From: Bradyrhizobium sp. in8p8
Lineage (GTDB): Bacteria > Pseudomonadota > Alphaproteobacteria > Rhizobiales > Xanthobacteraceae
Assembly (NCBI RefSeq): GCF_000426845.1
Contig: NZ_AUGD01000001.1
Location: forward strand, 582,001-646,000
Reading direction: 5' to 3'
DNA: 64,000 bases
In this document: one piece after another, positions 7,797-15,601 of the stretch
How the letters are laid out: every line of letters begins with the position of its first letter
Numbering within the stretch: position 1 is the stretch's first letter
Notes under the pieces: model-generated
What the model was told of the DNA's origin: nothing
The model's input: the letters and a program-made list of their open reading frames with translations, nothing else
Database searches by the model: none
Program-made: the position numbers and the translations under genes

Positions 7797-8021
7797 ATGG
7801 CAGGCAAGAATCAGCATGTCGTTCCGCACGGTGACGAATGGGCCGTGCGTGGCGAAAGGAATGAGAGGGCAACCTCGATCCATCCGACCCAGGGAGATGC
7901 CGAACGGGCTGCACGGGAGATCGCGATCAACCAGCAGAGCGAAGTCGTCATTCATCGGCCGGACGGTCGGATTCGCGACAAGAATTCCTACGGGCACGAT
8001 CCCTATCCTCCGAAGGGCTAA
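7797..8021 (+). CDS. DUF2188 protein, first gene of the CBASS operon
   Basis: A 74-residue protein that is nearly all one DUF2188 domain: QHVVPHGDEWAVRGE at the N-terminus, then QGDAERAAREIAINQQSEVV, IHRPDGRIRDKNSYGHDP at the end. The function of DUF2188 is not known; the family is small, soluble and frequent in mobile elements. The ATG at 7797 is chosen because AGGAG lies eight bases upstream. Its stop is five bases before the phospholipase start, so it should be on the CBASS transcript. It may be an accessory or a regulator of the effector, but nothing in the sequence decides this. Confidence 0.75.
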   Translation: MAGKNQHVVPHGDEWAVRGERNERATSIHPTQGDAERAAREIAINQQSEVVIHRPDGRIRDKNSYGHDPYPPKG

Positions 8022-8026
8022 GCGAC

Positions 8027-9043
8027 ATGACGCAGGTTGCAGTTCCTTCAGATAAACCGCCGATTCGTCGAATTCTCTCGATTGACGGCGGCGGCATCAT
8101 GGGAACGCAGCCGGCGTCCTTTCTTACGTCTCTGGAAGAGGATCTCGACCGGCCCATCGGAGAGTATTTCGATCTGATCGCAGGAACGTCCACGGGCGGC
8201 ATTCTGGCGATCGGATTGGCGATGGGTCTTCCCGCGCGTGATCTCCTTGACCTCTATGTCCGTCGCGGCCCACACATTTTTGGACAGTCGGGCGGCGCTC
8301 TGGCGAGCTTCGCCGGCGACGCGTGGCGTCGCCTCAAGCACATCGTCACCCCGAAGCATGACGCTGATCTGCTGCGGAGCGAACTCTCTACAGTTCTCGG
8401 CAGCAGGCGCATTGGGGATGCGAGAACGCGACTGGTGATTCCCGCATGGGATGCCGACCATCGCGGTGTCTATATTTTCAAGACAGCGCATCATCCCCGC
8501 CTCAAGACCGATTACAAGCGCCTCGCCGTCGATGCCGCGATGGCGACGGCCGCCGCGCCCACCTACTACAAGCGCCACCGGACCGCCGAGGATGTCGGTC
8601 TGCTCGACGGCGGCGTATGGGCCAACAACCCGATCGCGTTGGCGGTGGTCGAGGCCGTCACTTTGCTCGACTGGCCGGCCAGCAGTCTGCGAGTGCTGAG
8701 CCTGGGCTGCGTCAACGAGGTCTACATGATCGGCGAGGCGCCTGGTTGGGGCGGTCTCGCAAAGGATGTGACCCGCCTGTTCATGGACGGCCAGTCGCAT
8801 GGCGCGCTTGGTATGGCGAAGTTGCTTACCGGCCATCAATACGAACGTGAGGCGATTTTCCGGTGCTGCCCGGATGTGCCGAAGGATTTCTTCAATCTCG
8901 ATGACACGCGCAAGATCGCGCAACTCAAAGGCATGGGCGCCTCATCAGCTCGTAAGGAGCGTCCTCGCATTGAACCCGTTTTTCTGACGGAAACTGCCGA
9001 ATCGTTCAAACCTATCTACACCGTGAAAGGAATTGAGCCATGA
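8027..9043 (+). CDS. capV: CBASS effector: patatin-like phospholipase CapV
   Basis: A 338-residue patatin-fold phospholipase. The oxyanion glycine loop is DGGGIMG (residues 20-26), the nucleophile is Ser55 in GTSTGG, and the partner is Asp194 in DGGVWANNP. CapV-type effectors are switched on by the cyclic nucleotide made by the neighbouring CD-NTase; they then degrade inner-membrane phospholipids and kill the infected cell before phage release. The stop codon overlaps the CD-NTase start (ATGA), so the two are translationally coupled. All catalytic residues are present. Confidence 0.9.
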   Translation: MTQVAVPSDKPPIRRILSIDGGGIMGTQPASFLTSLEEDLDRPIGEYFDLIAGTSTGGILAIGLAMGLPARDLLDLYVRRGPHIFGQSGGALASFAGDAWRRLKHIVTPKHDADLLRSELSTVLGSRRIGDARTRLVIPAWDADHRGVYIFKTAHHPRLKTDYKRLAVDAAMATAAAPTYYKRHRTAEDVGLLDGGVWANNPIALAVVEAVTLLDWPASSLRVLSLGCVNEVYMIGEAPGWGGLAKDVTRLFMDGQSHGALGMAKLLTGHQYEREAIFRCCPDVPKDFFNLDDTRKIAQLKGMGASSARKERPRIEPVFLTETAESFKPIYTVKGIEP

Positions 9044-10239
9044 ATCAGATGTTCACGGCGCCTCCCCAGACGCATCTGCTTTTGCGCAAAGCCGAGGTTT
9101 ACTCGCTCCTCGATCAGATTTGCCAAGCGCTGGAGTTGACCGCTGCTCAGCTTGAGGCTGCGCGGACGAGCTACGAGGCTGTCGCGGAATGGCTCTCCGG
9201 GTCGGACAACCCTCTTCTGAAGTGGATCGATATTTATGCTCACGGCTCGACCGGCCTCGGCACGACGGTCAAACCGATCGGGCGCGAAGATTTCGACGTC
9301 GATCTCATCTGCAAGGTGCTGCGCTTTACCGCTGACCGGCCACCGGCAGAGTTGAAACGCATTGTCGGCGATCGCCTGAAGGAGAACGCGCGCTACGCTG
9401 CCATGCTCGAAGAGAAGAAGCGCTGCTGGCGCTTGAACTACGCACGCGAATATCATCTCGACATCTCGCCGACGATCAACAATGCCAAATGCGCCAACGG
9501 CGGCGAATTGGTTCCCGACAAGAAGCTGCGGGAATTCAAACCGACGAATCCGAAAGGCTACAAGGCGCTCTTTGAACGCAGGGCAGCCCTAATCCCCACC
9601 TTGCGGATGCAAAAGGCTCTCGCTGCCGAGGACCGTGCGGCCGTCGAGCCCTTCCCTGTGCATGGCACCGCCAAAGGCATCCTGCGGCGGACGGTGCAGA
9701 TCCTCAAGCGGCATCGTGATGTGCATTTCCTGGAAGTCGTCGAGGAGATCGCACCGATCTCCATCATCATCACCACGCTCGCGGCACAGTCGTATGAGTA
9801 TTGCGTCAAGAGCTTTGTTTTCGATTCCGAACTTGACGTTCTGATCGCGACCATTCGGTTGATGCCACACTTCATCGATAAGCCGGTCGTCAATGGTCGG
9901 CGGATCTATGTGGTGGCCAACGAAACCACGGTCGGCGAGAACTTCGCCGAGCGCTGGAATACTGAGCCGGCTCGCGCCGCCGCCTTCTACGAGTGGCATG
10001 CGAAGGCACTGGCGGACTTCGAGGCCCTTCCGGATTTGCAGGGCATCGACGTTATCGGCAAGAGCTTGGAAGGAAGCCTCGGGAGTTCGGTCGTTCGCAA
10101 AGTTATCGATGCTCGCACCGACAGCATTTCGCAGGCACGCACGGCCAAGAAGCTCTACGTCGCGCCGACGGTCGGGCTCACGCTGTCCAGCGCGGCCAAT
10201 GCGACGCCGGTTCGCTCCAACACGTTCTTCGGTGACTAG
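9040..10239 (+). CDS. cdn: CBASS cyclic nucleotide synthase (CD-NTase)
   Basis: A 399-residue cGAS/DncV-like nucleotidyltransferase. The signature Gly69-Ser70 (YAHGSTGLGT) is followed by Asp86 and Asp88 (FDVDLI), with the third metal-binding Asp141 in HLDISPTIN. On phage infection it should make the second messenger that activates the patatin effector; the exact nucleotide product and clade cannot be assigned by eye. The C-terminus ends ...RSNTFFGD, a flexible tail. In type II CBASS the C-terminus of the synthase is the part conjugated to a target by an E2-type protein, and such a protein is encoded immediately downstream. Confidence 0.9.
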   Translation: MNQMFTAPPQTHLLLRKAEVYSLLDQICQALELTAAQLEAARTSYEAVAEWLSGSDNPLLKWIDIYAHGSTGLGTTVKPIGREDFDVDLICKVLRFTADRPPAELKRIVGDRLKENARYAAMLEEKKRCWRLNYAREYHLDISPTINNAKCANGGELVPDKKLREFKPTNPKGYKALFERRAALIPTLRMQKALAAEDRAAVEPFPVHGTAKGILRRTVQILKRHRDVHFLEVVEEIAPISIIITTLAAQSYEYCVKSFVFDSELDVLIATIRLMPHFIDKPVVNGRRIYVVANETTVGENFAERWNTEPARAAAFYEWHAKALADFEALPDLQGIDVIGKSLEGSLGSSVVRKVIDARTDSISQARTAKKLYVAPTVGLTLSSAANATPVRSNTFFGD

Positions 10240-10716
10240 GTGTTTTCGCGTGACCGCCCAGACCTGACGCCCGCGCAGCAGTTTATGTTTCTGCGCGCCA
10301 ATCCCATCTGTACGGGGACAGGCCGGCTGCACGCGACTGGCTTTATTTGGGATTATCGTGACAGGCCGACGCCCCTTAGCCGTGAATACTCCATGCGCAT
10401 TACATTTCAGCGGGGCGAAACACCAAGCGTCTTCGTCACGGACCCCGAGCTTTCGGCTTTGGCGGGTGAGCGGCCCCTGCCGCACGTCTATCATGATCCC
10501 CTGCGCCTGTGCCTCACGTTGCCAGGAACGCGCGAGTGGACCGGCACGATGCGGATCGATCAGACATTCGTACCCTGGGCCACAACGTGGCTTTACTATT
10601 TCGAGGACTGGCTGATCTCCGACGACTGGAAGGGCGGCGGCAAGCACCCCGATCCGACGGATAACGAGCGTTATGGTCGACGGGTGCGTCGCGCGACGCG
10701 GCAACCGAGGATCTGA
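10240..10716 (+). CDS. E2-like protein of short type II CBASS
   Basis: A 158-residue protein starting with GTG directly after the CD-NTase stop, without a single spacer base. The C-terminal part fits the bacterial E2 family found in CBASS loci lacking E1 and JAB genes: a probable catalytic Cys91 (DPLRLCLTLPG), then FVPWATTWLYYFEDWLIS and DDWKGGGKHPD. Such stand-alone E2 proteins join the C-terminus of the CD-NTase to another molecule and so prime it. There is no E1 domain and no JAB protease nearby. The assignment rests on these motifs and on gene order. An internal ATG at 10285 is an alternative start, but coupling to the preceding gene favours GTG. Confidence 0.75.
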   Translation: MFSRDRPDLTPAQQFMFLRANPICTGTGRLHATGFIWDYRDRPTPLSREYSMRITFQRGETPSVFVTDPELSALAGERPLPHVYHDPLRLCLTLPGTREWTGTMRIDQTFVPWATTWLYYFEDWLISDDWKGGGKHPDPTDNERYGRRVRRATRQPRI

Positions 10717-10719
10717 CGG

Positions 10720-10884
10720 CTATATTACAATACATGCGGCGTCCCCTTCTGCTTTGATGCTATCTACCTTAACTGACAACTTCCTCTCGCCTTCCGGCCC
10801 CTTATCCGCCGCCATGACGCACTTGAACATCGGCGGGACCAGCTTAGCCGGATCGGGAAGGCGCGGCTGCGAACGCGGTCCCGG
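10720..10884 (-). pseudogene. Remnant of a DUF2274 gene (copy 1)
   Basis: In one minus-strand frame the sequence reads DPAKLVPPMFKCVMAADKG, closely matching DPTKLIAPMLARFMAADRG in the intact DUF2274 gene at 44458-44709. The open frame is only about 54 codons, is bounded upstream by a stop, and lacks the N-terminal half of the family, so it is a truncated 3' end. It marks the right edge of the CBASS segment. Confidence 0.5.
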
Positions 10885-11029
10885 CTAGAGCTTCGGAATA
10901 GGCAACGAAAACTGCGCATGGCGCGGGCCCAAACCGGCTTTACTATTCGGCCTATTGGAGAGCCGACAATGGGAACCCCGCTCTGACTCTTTCCTGAGGA
11001 TGCTCTCCGAGGGCTACCCTTCGGCTCGC

Positions 11030-11149
11030 TTAGCGAAATGACGCACTCGGCGAGCCTTCAAAAAAGCTTCTGTCCGTCGCCATGAACCGCGCCAACATAG
11101 GCGCAATGAGTTTGGTCGAAGCCAAGCATATCGCTCGGTATCTCGGTTC
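11030..11149 (-). pseudogene. Remnant of a DUF2274 gene (copy 2)
   Basis: A minus-strand frame reads STKLIAPMLARFMATDRSFF and ends 10 codons later, matching TKLIAPMLARFMAADRGFA of the intact gene at 44.5 kb almost residue for residue. At the DNA level, 16 bases (GCCATGAACCGCGCCA, 11079-11094) are identical to 44522-44537. The N-terminal half is missing. It marks the left edge of the catabolic island. Confidence 0.6.
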
Positions 11150-11174
11150 TCATGATGAACACGTAATAGGAGCG

Positions 11175-12356
11175 CTATCTGGCGGCTCTATTGAGCAGTT
11201 TCTCTGGAATGATTCCGTCATGAAGCAAGGCACGCTTTAGCATCGAAATATCACGGCCGTTGTTCACCGCGATTGCGCCGGCAATTTTATCGTGACTATC
11301 GAGGAAGATTGCCGTCCAATTGTTCGTTTCAGGATCGTCCAGCACGACACTGCGGTCAGCATTTTGCAGCACTCCTAACGACTGAATGTTGTGTCCAAAC
11401 TGGTCCGACCATAGCCACGGCGGCTCCGCATAATGCGAGTCAATCCCTGCCATGGATTTCGCCGCGACCAGCGATTGGCCCGAGGCCACCTTCCAGGACT
11501 CAAGTCGCTGACGAAACGCGCCGCCTAAGACGGGGTGTGACGTCACCTCTCCCGCAGCGAAGATCGCCGGATCAGATGTCTGGCAGCGATCATCCACGAC
11601 AATACCATCATCGACGTCCAGCCCCGCGTCCGATGCAAGTTGGGTGTTGGGTTGAACCCCGATCCCGACAACGACTGCGTCGACATCTGCGAATGCATTC
11701 CAGCGCAATCGCAACGAACCATCATCCTGATGATGAATTGAATCGATCTTTGAGCCAAATTCGAACTGGACTCCGTTCAGGCGATGCAATTTCTCAGCCC
11801 AACGGCTCAGGATAGCAGGCATGCCGCGAGATAGTATCCGATCCGTCATCTCAAACAGAAAAACCTCGCAGGCCATCGCTCGAGCGGCGGCAGCAACCTC
11901 TAACCCAATGAACCCGCCGCCGATCACAGCAATTCGACGCGATTCCCGAAGCACGGATTTCAAGCGAACCGCGTCTTCAAGCGTTCGCAGATAGAGAATT
12001 TTCGAGCTTTGCCCGACGCTATCCGGCAATTTTCTCGCCCGCGATCCGGTCGCGAGGAGTAGCCGATCGTAAGCATAAGCATTTCCGCAAGCGGTTAGAA
12101 TTTCGGAGCGGTTTCGATCGATCTGCGTCGCGGTTTGTCCGGGATGATACGAAATACCGTTCTCATGATAGGTCTCCGCGTTTGCCAGATAGCGCGGTGC
12201 GCCCTCGCCAAGGACTTCTTTGGACAGCGGCGGGCGATCATACGGCAGGCCGAGTTCGTCTCCGAGAATATCGATCTTGGCTTGTGGCGCCAACTCGCGA
12301 AGATGCACGGCGGCTGTGTGCCCCGCGAGGCCTGCTCCGACAATCACAAAACGCAT
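11175..12356 (-). CDS. Ferredoxin reductase of the Rieske oxygenase
   Basis: A 393-residue FAD/NAD(P)H oxidoreductase of the rubredoxin/ferredoxin reductase type (BphA4, HcaD-like). The FAD-binding GAGLAGH motif is at residues 7-13; PYDRPPLSKEVL is the family signature near residue 45; a second Rossmann motif (VIGGGFIGLEVAAAAR) binds NAD(P)H; the C-terminal FAD contact is IFAAGEVTSH. It should pass electrons from NADH to the Rieske ferredoxin of the same operon. The start at 12356 is chosen for AGGGAG nearby and because the Rossmann strand begins there. It is the last gene of the leftward operon. Confidence 0.85.
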   Translation of the reverse strand: MRFVIVGAGLAGHTAAVHLRELAPQAKIDILGDELGLPYDRPPLSKEVLGEGAPRYLANAETYHENGISYHPGQTATQIDRNRSEILTACGNAYAYDRLLLATGSRARKLPDSVGQSSKILYLRTLEDAVRLKSVLRESRRIAVIGGGFIGLEVAAAARAMACEVFLFEMTDRILSRGMPAILSRWAEKLHRLNGVQFEFGSKIDSIHHQDDGSLRLRWNAFADVDAVVVGIGVQPNTQLASDAGLDVDDGIVVDDRCQTSDPAIFAAGEVTSHPVLGGAFRQRLESWKVASGQSLVAAKSMAGIDSHYAEPPWLWSDQFGHNIQSLGVLQNADRSVVLDDPETNNWTAIFLDSHDKIAGAIAVNNGRDISMLKRALLHDGIIPEKLLNRAAR

Positions 12357-12502
12357 TTTAGCGCTCCCTGTAGGGGAAGGGCACATTCGGCGCGCCCGTC
12401 CTCCTTATCCGCCGTTGACAGGCGCCGAGCACTCTCACATTCAATACCTTCAGCCGAAGGCTAGTTGGCAGATTCTGCTGATATTCATCTGCGACGCACT
12501 TG

Positions 12503-13003
12503 CTAGACGCTGTAGAAATCGAGCGCAGTGGCCATTTGATCGTTCGTAAGGGAAATCTTTTTGAATCCGATCAGCCAAGCCTCTCCAAGACGGCGCAGCC
12601 GAAATTCAAGGCGTCCGAAGTTGGTATGGCTTTTACAAGCGCGCGGATCGTACGTATGAACCGTGAAGCAGGCATTTCCCTCGATCGAATCCGTCGAGGC
12701 CGCATCGACCATGATGTTCGTATAGGAATGAACCGTGCGCGGAAGCGGCATCGCCGTGATGGACTTTCGCGACTGTATCCTGTCAATTCGGTCACTCAGC
12801 CCATATGAGTTCTCATGATATATCATTGAAAGCTCGCGGTTCGGATTGGACGTCGTCTCGTACTCGTCCTTCCAGGCCGGCACCCAGAAAATCGCATCGT
12901 CAGCGTAGAGCTTGACCCAATCGCGGAATTTCTTCTGATCCAGAAGTCTTGCCTCCGTGAAGAGAACGCGAGTAGCAATCTTCAGGTAATCATCCTCTGA
13001 CAT
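12503..13003 (-). CDS. Ring-hydroxylating dioxygenase, small (beta) subunit
   Basis: A 166-residue protein of the SnoaL-like/beta-subunit fold. Segments typical of the family are ARLLDQKKFRDWVKLYADDA, IFWVPAWKDE and SDRIDRIQSRKSITAMPLPRTVHSYTN-like spacing near the middle. Beta subunits stabilise the alpha3-beta3 oxygenase and have no cofactor. Its start is nine bases after the alpha-subunit stop, in the usual alpha-beta order. The subfamily resembles benzoate/cumate-type enzymes, but substrate cannot be deduced from this subunit. Confidence 0.85.
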   Translation of the reverse strand: MSEDDYLKIATRVLFTEARLLDQKKFRDWVKLYADDAIFWVPAWKDEYETTSNPNRELSMIYHENSYGLSDRIDRIQSRKSITAMPLPRTVHSYTNIMVDAASTDSIEGNACFTVHTYDPRACKSHTNFGRLEFRLRRLGEAWLIGFKKISLTNDQMATALDFYSV

Positions 13004-13012
13004 GTCGCTAAC

Positions 13013-14428
13013 CTAGCCTTCCGAGGGATCACGAGTCATAAGGCGCAGCCATTCCCGGTAACCGGAATGAAAGCATGTCTCATCGCCGAACAGGGGCGCT
13101 CCATAGGTCCACCGATCAGGTGAAACCTGCAATTCGGAAGAGTAGTTGAGTGCCTCGCCGGACTTCGGCCTCAAGCCTCGCGCATACCCCTGCGTAGGAC
13201 CAGCGAAACGAGCTCCGTAGCCGGTCTGGCAAAGCTCGTACATGACGTTGTCGTCGGACGTCGCAAGACCGCTCGGATTGAAGAAATCCTCATACAGACG
13301 GATGCGAACGCGGCGCGCCTCGTCACTTTCACCAACTGGGGCAAGACAGTGAGACGTAATCTCCGTCTTGTCCGGAGCCAATGGCCGCCACGTCCGCAAC
13401 TGCAGCGTGCCGATATCAACGATCTGCAGGTTAGGATAAATCGTGAGATTGCGCTGACGAAACATCCACTTGAGCTTGTCTTCCCGAGTCTGCCCCTGAA
13501 CCGTCGACAGAAGTTTGCCATCCTGATTGAGAGGGCGGAGCTTATAAACCCTTGACGCATGAATGGACCACATCATCGCGTGCCCCCTCGCCAGGCTGAA
13601 GCTTCCTTGCGCGTCGGGGTCGGTCTCTGTCGGATTCCACGGCTTTACTTCTAGCGGTCCTCTCCGCACTTCACGCTTCTTGAGAACGTCGATATACGAA
13701 CTGTGCGTTGAAGCGAAGTGGTAATAATCAAGCCCGTTCTCGAACTGAAGCTTCCAATTGGCGTCGAACGTGTAGCTTACGTTTCCGTCAACGAACTCCA
13801 GCCCTTCGATGCCCTGATCGACAACGAGATCGATAAACGCGCGCGCGTCACCAAGATGCTCCTCTAGCGTCGGCACGTCGGGCGACACGCTTGCAAACAG
13901 AAGCCCTCGATAGCTTGCAATCTTGGGAACAGGCTTGAGGCCATGATCATCCGCAAGAAAGGACGGCGGATACTGGCCATCCTTCTCATCGGTCATCGAA
14001 ACATTCTTGCCGGCACTATCGTACGACCACCCATGATAGCGACAAACATGGAATTTCTGATTGCCCTTCTTAAAGGGGCAAACGATCGCCCCGCGGTGGC
14101 GACAGGTGTTAAAGAAGCATCGAATTTCTCCAGTCCCGTCCTTTGTAATCAGGACGGGGTGGCGCCCGATGTACGTCGTCACGAAGTCATTCGGCTTGCG
14201 TAACTGACTTTCCAGCCCGACGAAAACCCAAGTCCCCTCGAAAACGTGAGTAAGTTCGCGCTCAAAAATATCCTGGTCGGTGAACACCGTCCGATCTACC
14301 CGAAATATTCCGTCATCGGGTCGATCGTCCAGCAGCTTCGAAACCATTTCGGGTGTGATTGGCCCACCTCTGACACCACCGTCGCTCGGCCTCACAGGGC
14401 TGGGTACTTCCGACCTGAAGCTGGTCAA
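13013..14428 (-). CDS. Ring-hydroxylating dioxygenase, large (alpha) subunit
   Basis: A 471-residue terminal oxygenase. The Rieske [2Fe-2S] ligands are Cys109-His111 (CRHRGA) and Cys129-His132 (CRYHGWSY); the mononuclear iron site has Asp234, His237 and His242 (DYYHFASTH). It adds oxygen to an aromatic (or related) substrate using electrons from the ferredoxin and reductase genes beside it. The overall pattern is of the benzoate/anthranilate/salicylate-hydroxylase group, but I cannot name the substrate. It is the fourth gene of the leftward operon that starts at 17254. All metal ligands are present. Confidence 0.88.
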   Translation of the reverse strand: MTSFRSEVPSPVRPSDGGVRGGPITPEMVSKLLDDRPDDGIFRVDRTVFTDQDIFERELTHVFEGTWVFVGLESQLRKPNDFVTTYIGRHPVLITKDGTGEIRCFFNTCRHRGAIVCPFKKGNQKFHVCRYHGWSYDSAGKNVSMTDEKDGQYPPSFLADDHGLKPVPKIASYRGLLFASVSPDVPTLEEHLGDARAFIDLVVDQGIEGLEFVDGNVSYTFDANWKLQFENGLDYYHFASTHSSYIDVLKKREVRRGPLEVKPWNPTETDPDAQGSFSLARGHAMMWSIHASRVYKLRPLNQDGKLLSTVQGQTREDKLKWMFRQRNLTIYPNLQIVDIGTLQLRTWRPLAPDKTEITSHCLAPVGESDEARRVRIRLYEDFFNPSGLATSDDNVMYELCQTGYGARFAGPTQGYARGLRPKSGEALNYSSELQVSPDRWTYGAPLFGDETCFHSGYREWLRLMTRDPSEG

Positions 14429-14531
14429 TTCGACCTCCTCTATTTTTCTTGTAGCAAAGCGGAGCGGCTATTTCGGACGAGATGGGGGCGTCACACAAAA
14501 TGGCGACATCGTCGCCCCCCTTGCCGTTAAG

Positions 14532-14873
14532 TTAGGTTGACGCGTCGGGATTAGACGGTGCCGAGGTGACATCGATTTCCACAGCATCACCGGCGACACG
14601 AACAGGATAGGTTGCCAGGGCCGTTTCTGCTGGTGAGGTCAACGCCGCGCCCGTTCGAACATCGAAGCGGGCGCCATGAAGCGGGCACTCGATCTCGTAA
14701 CCATCGAGCCAACCGTCGGACAGAAGTGCATAGGCATGAGTACAAACGTCAGACGTGGCAAAATACTCTTCGCCGCAGCGGTAGAGCGCAACTTTGCATC
14801 CGTTGATATTGAGCTGCTGAATGCTGTCATCCGACACATCTTTCGTAAGAGCGGCTTTTACCCAGTTAGTCAT
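14532..14873 (-). CDS. Rieske [2Fe-2S] ferredoxin
   Basis: A 113-residue ferredoxin with the complete cluster motif: Cys44-x-His46 (SDVCTHAYALL) and Cys63-x2-His66 (ECPLHGARF). It carries electrons from the reductase to the oxygenase. The start at 14873 (MTNWVKAALT) lies 35 bases after the glutathione transferase stop; an in-frame ATG at 14963 would overlap that gene by 55 bases and add an unrelated N-terminus, so it is rejected. The gene makes the oxygenase a three-component system. Confidence 0.85.
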   Translation of the reverse strand: MTNWVKAALTKDVSDDSIQQLNINGCKVALYRCGEEYFATSDVCTHAYALLSDGWLDGYEIECPLHGARFDVRTGAALTSPAETALATYPVRVAGDAVEIDVTSAPSNPDAST

Positions 14874-14908
14874 TCGAGTCGACGCTCGCTTTTGGATTGT
14901 TGCGAACT

Positions 14909-15589
14909 TCAGTTCTTTCCGAACATATTCTTCCAGGCCTCGGTGCCCGGCTTCGCTTCCCATTGTTTGCTGTCGGACAACGTATTTATGCCCGCCCTAA
15001 CCCCCGGACGGTCTTTGATCGCCTGGTACCATCGATCAATGTTCGGGTACTCCGACAAGTCACGTCGATGCAGCTTTCGCGTGCGAACCCAAGGGAATGT
15101 GCTGATGTCAGCGATGGAATACTCGCCGGCGAGATATTCAAATTCGCCAAGGCGCTTCTCGAGAATGTTGTATATTCGACCAACTTCCCGATCATAACGT
15201 TCGATCGCGTAATCGATCTTCTCAGTCGCATACACCATGAAGTGGTGCGCTTGGCCCAGCATTGGACCCATCGTCGTATTCTGAAATACAAGCCACTTTA
15301 GCGTATCGTAGCGCTTTTCAGGATCCTGAGAGAGAAATCTACCGGACTTTTCCGCGAGATAGATAAGAACGACCGCGGATTCAAAAACTGCATATGGCTT
15401 GTTGTGCGGGCCATCGTGATCCACGATGGCCGGCACTTTGTTATTTGGATTGATCTTCAGAAATTCCGGATGAAACTGCTCACCTGCCGTTATATCAACC
15501 GGAACTACACGATACTCCAAGTCCAACTCTGCCAGCATTATGGCTGCTTTATACCCGTTCGGGGTTGGCCAGAAGTATAGATCAATCAT
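14909..15589 (-). CDS. Nu-class glutathione transferase (YfcG/YghU-like)
   Basis: A 226-residue GST. The N-terminal thioredoxin fold begins LYFWPTPNGYKAAIMLAEL, where the TPNG-Lys segment replaces the usual catalytic Ser/Cys/Tyr and is the hallmark of nu-class GSTs such as E. coli YfcG. Then come NPNNKVPAIVDHDG (cis-Pro loop) and FESAVVLIYLAEKSGRFL (glutathione gamma-glutamyl site). The C-terminal helical domain includes MLGQAHHF and YSIADISTFPWV. Nu-class enzymes act mostly as glutathione disulfide-bond reductases, although some GSTs in catabolic operons cleave ethers or accept CoA esters. It is the second gene of the oxygenase operon; glutathione reductase lies in the same island. Confidence 0.85.
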   Translation of the reverse strand: MIDLYFWPTPNGYKAAIMLAELDLEYRVVPVDITAGEQFHPEFLKINPNNKVPAIVDHDGPHNKPYAVFESAVVLIYLAEKSGRFLSQDPEKRYDTLKWLVFQNTTMGPMLGQAHHFMVYATEKIDYAIERYDREVGRIYNILEKRLGEFEYLAGEYSIADISTFPWVRTRKLHRRDLSEYPNIDRWYQAIKDRPGVRAGINTLSDSKQWEAKPGTEAWKNMFGKN

Positions 15590-15601
15590 CGCAGAGGACT
15601 C

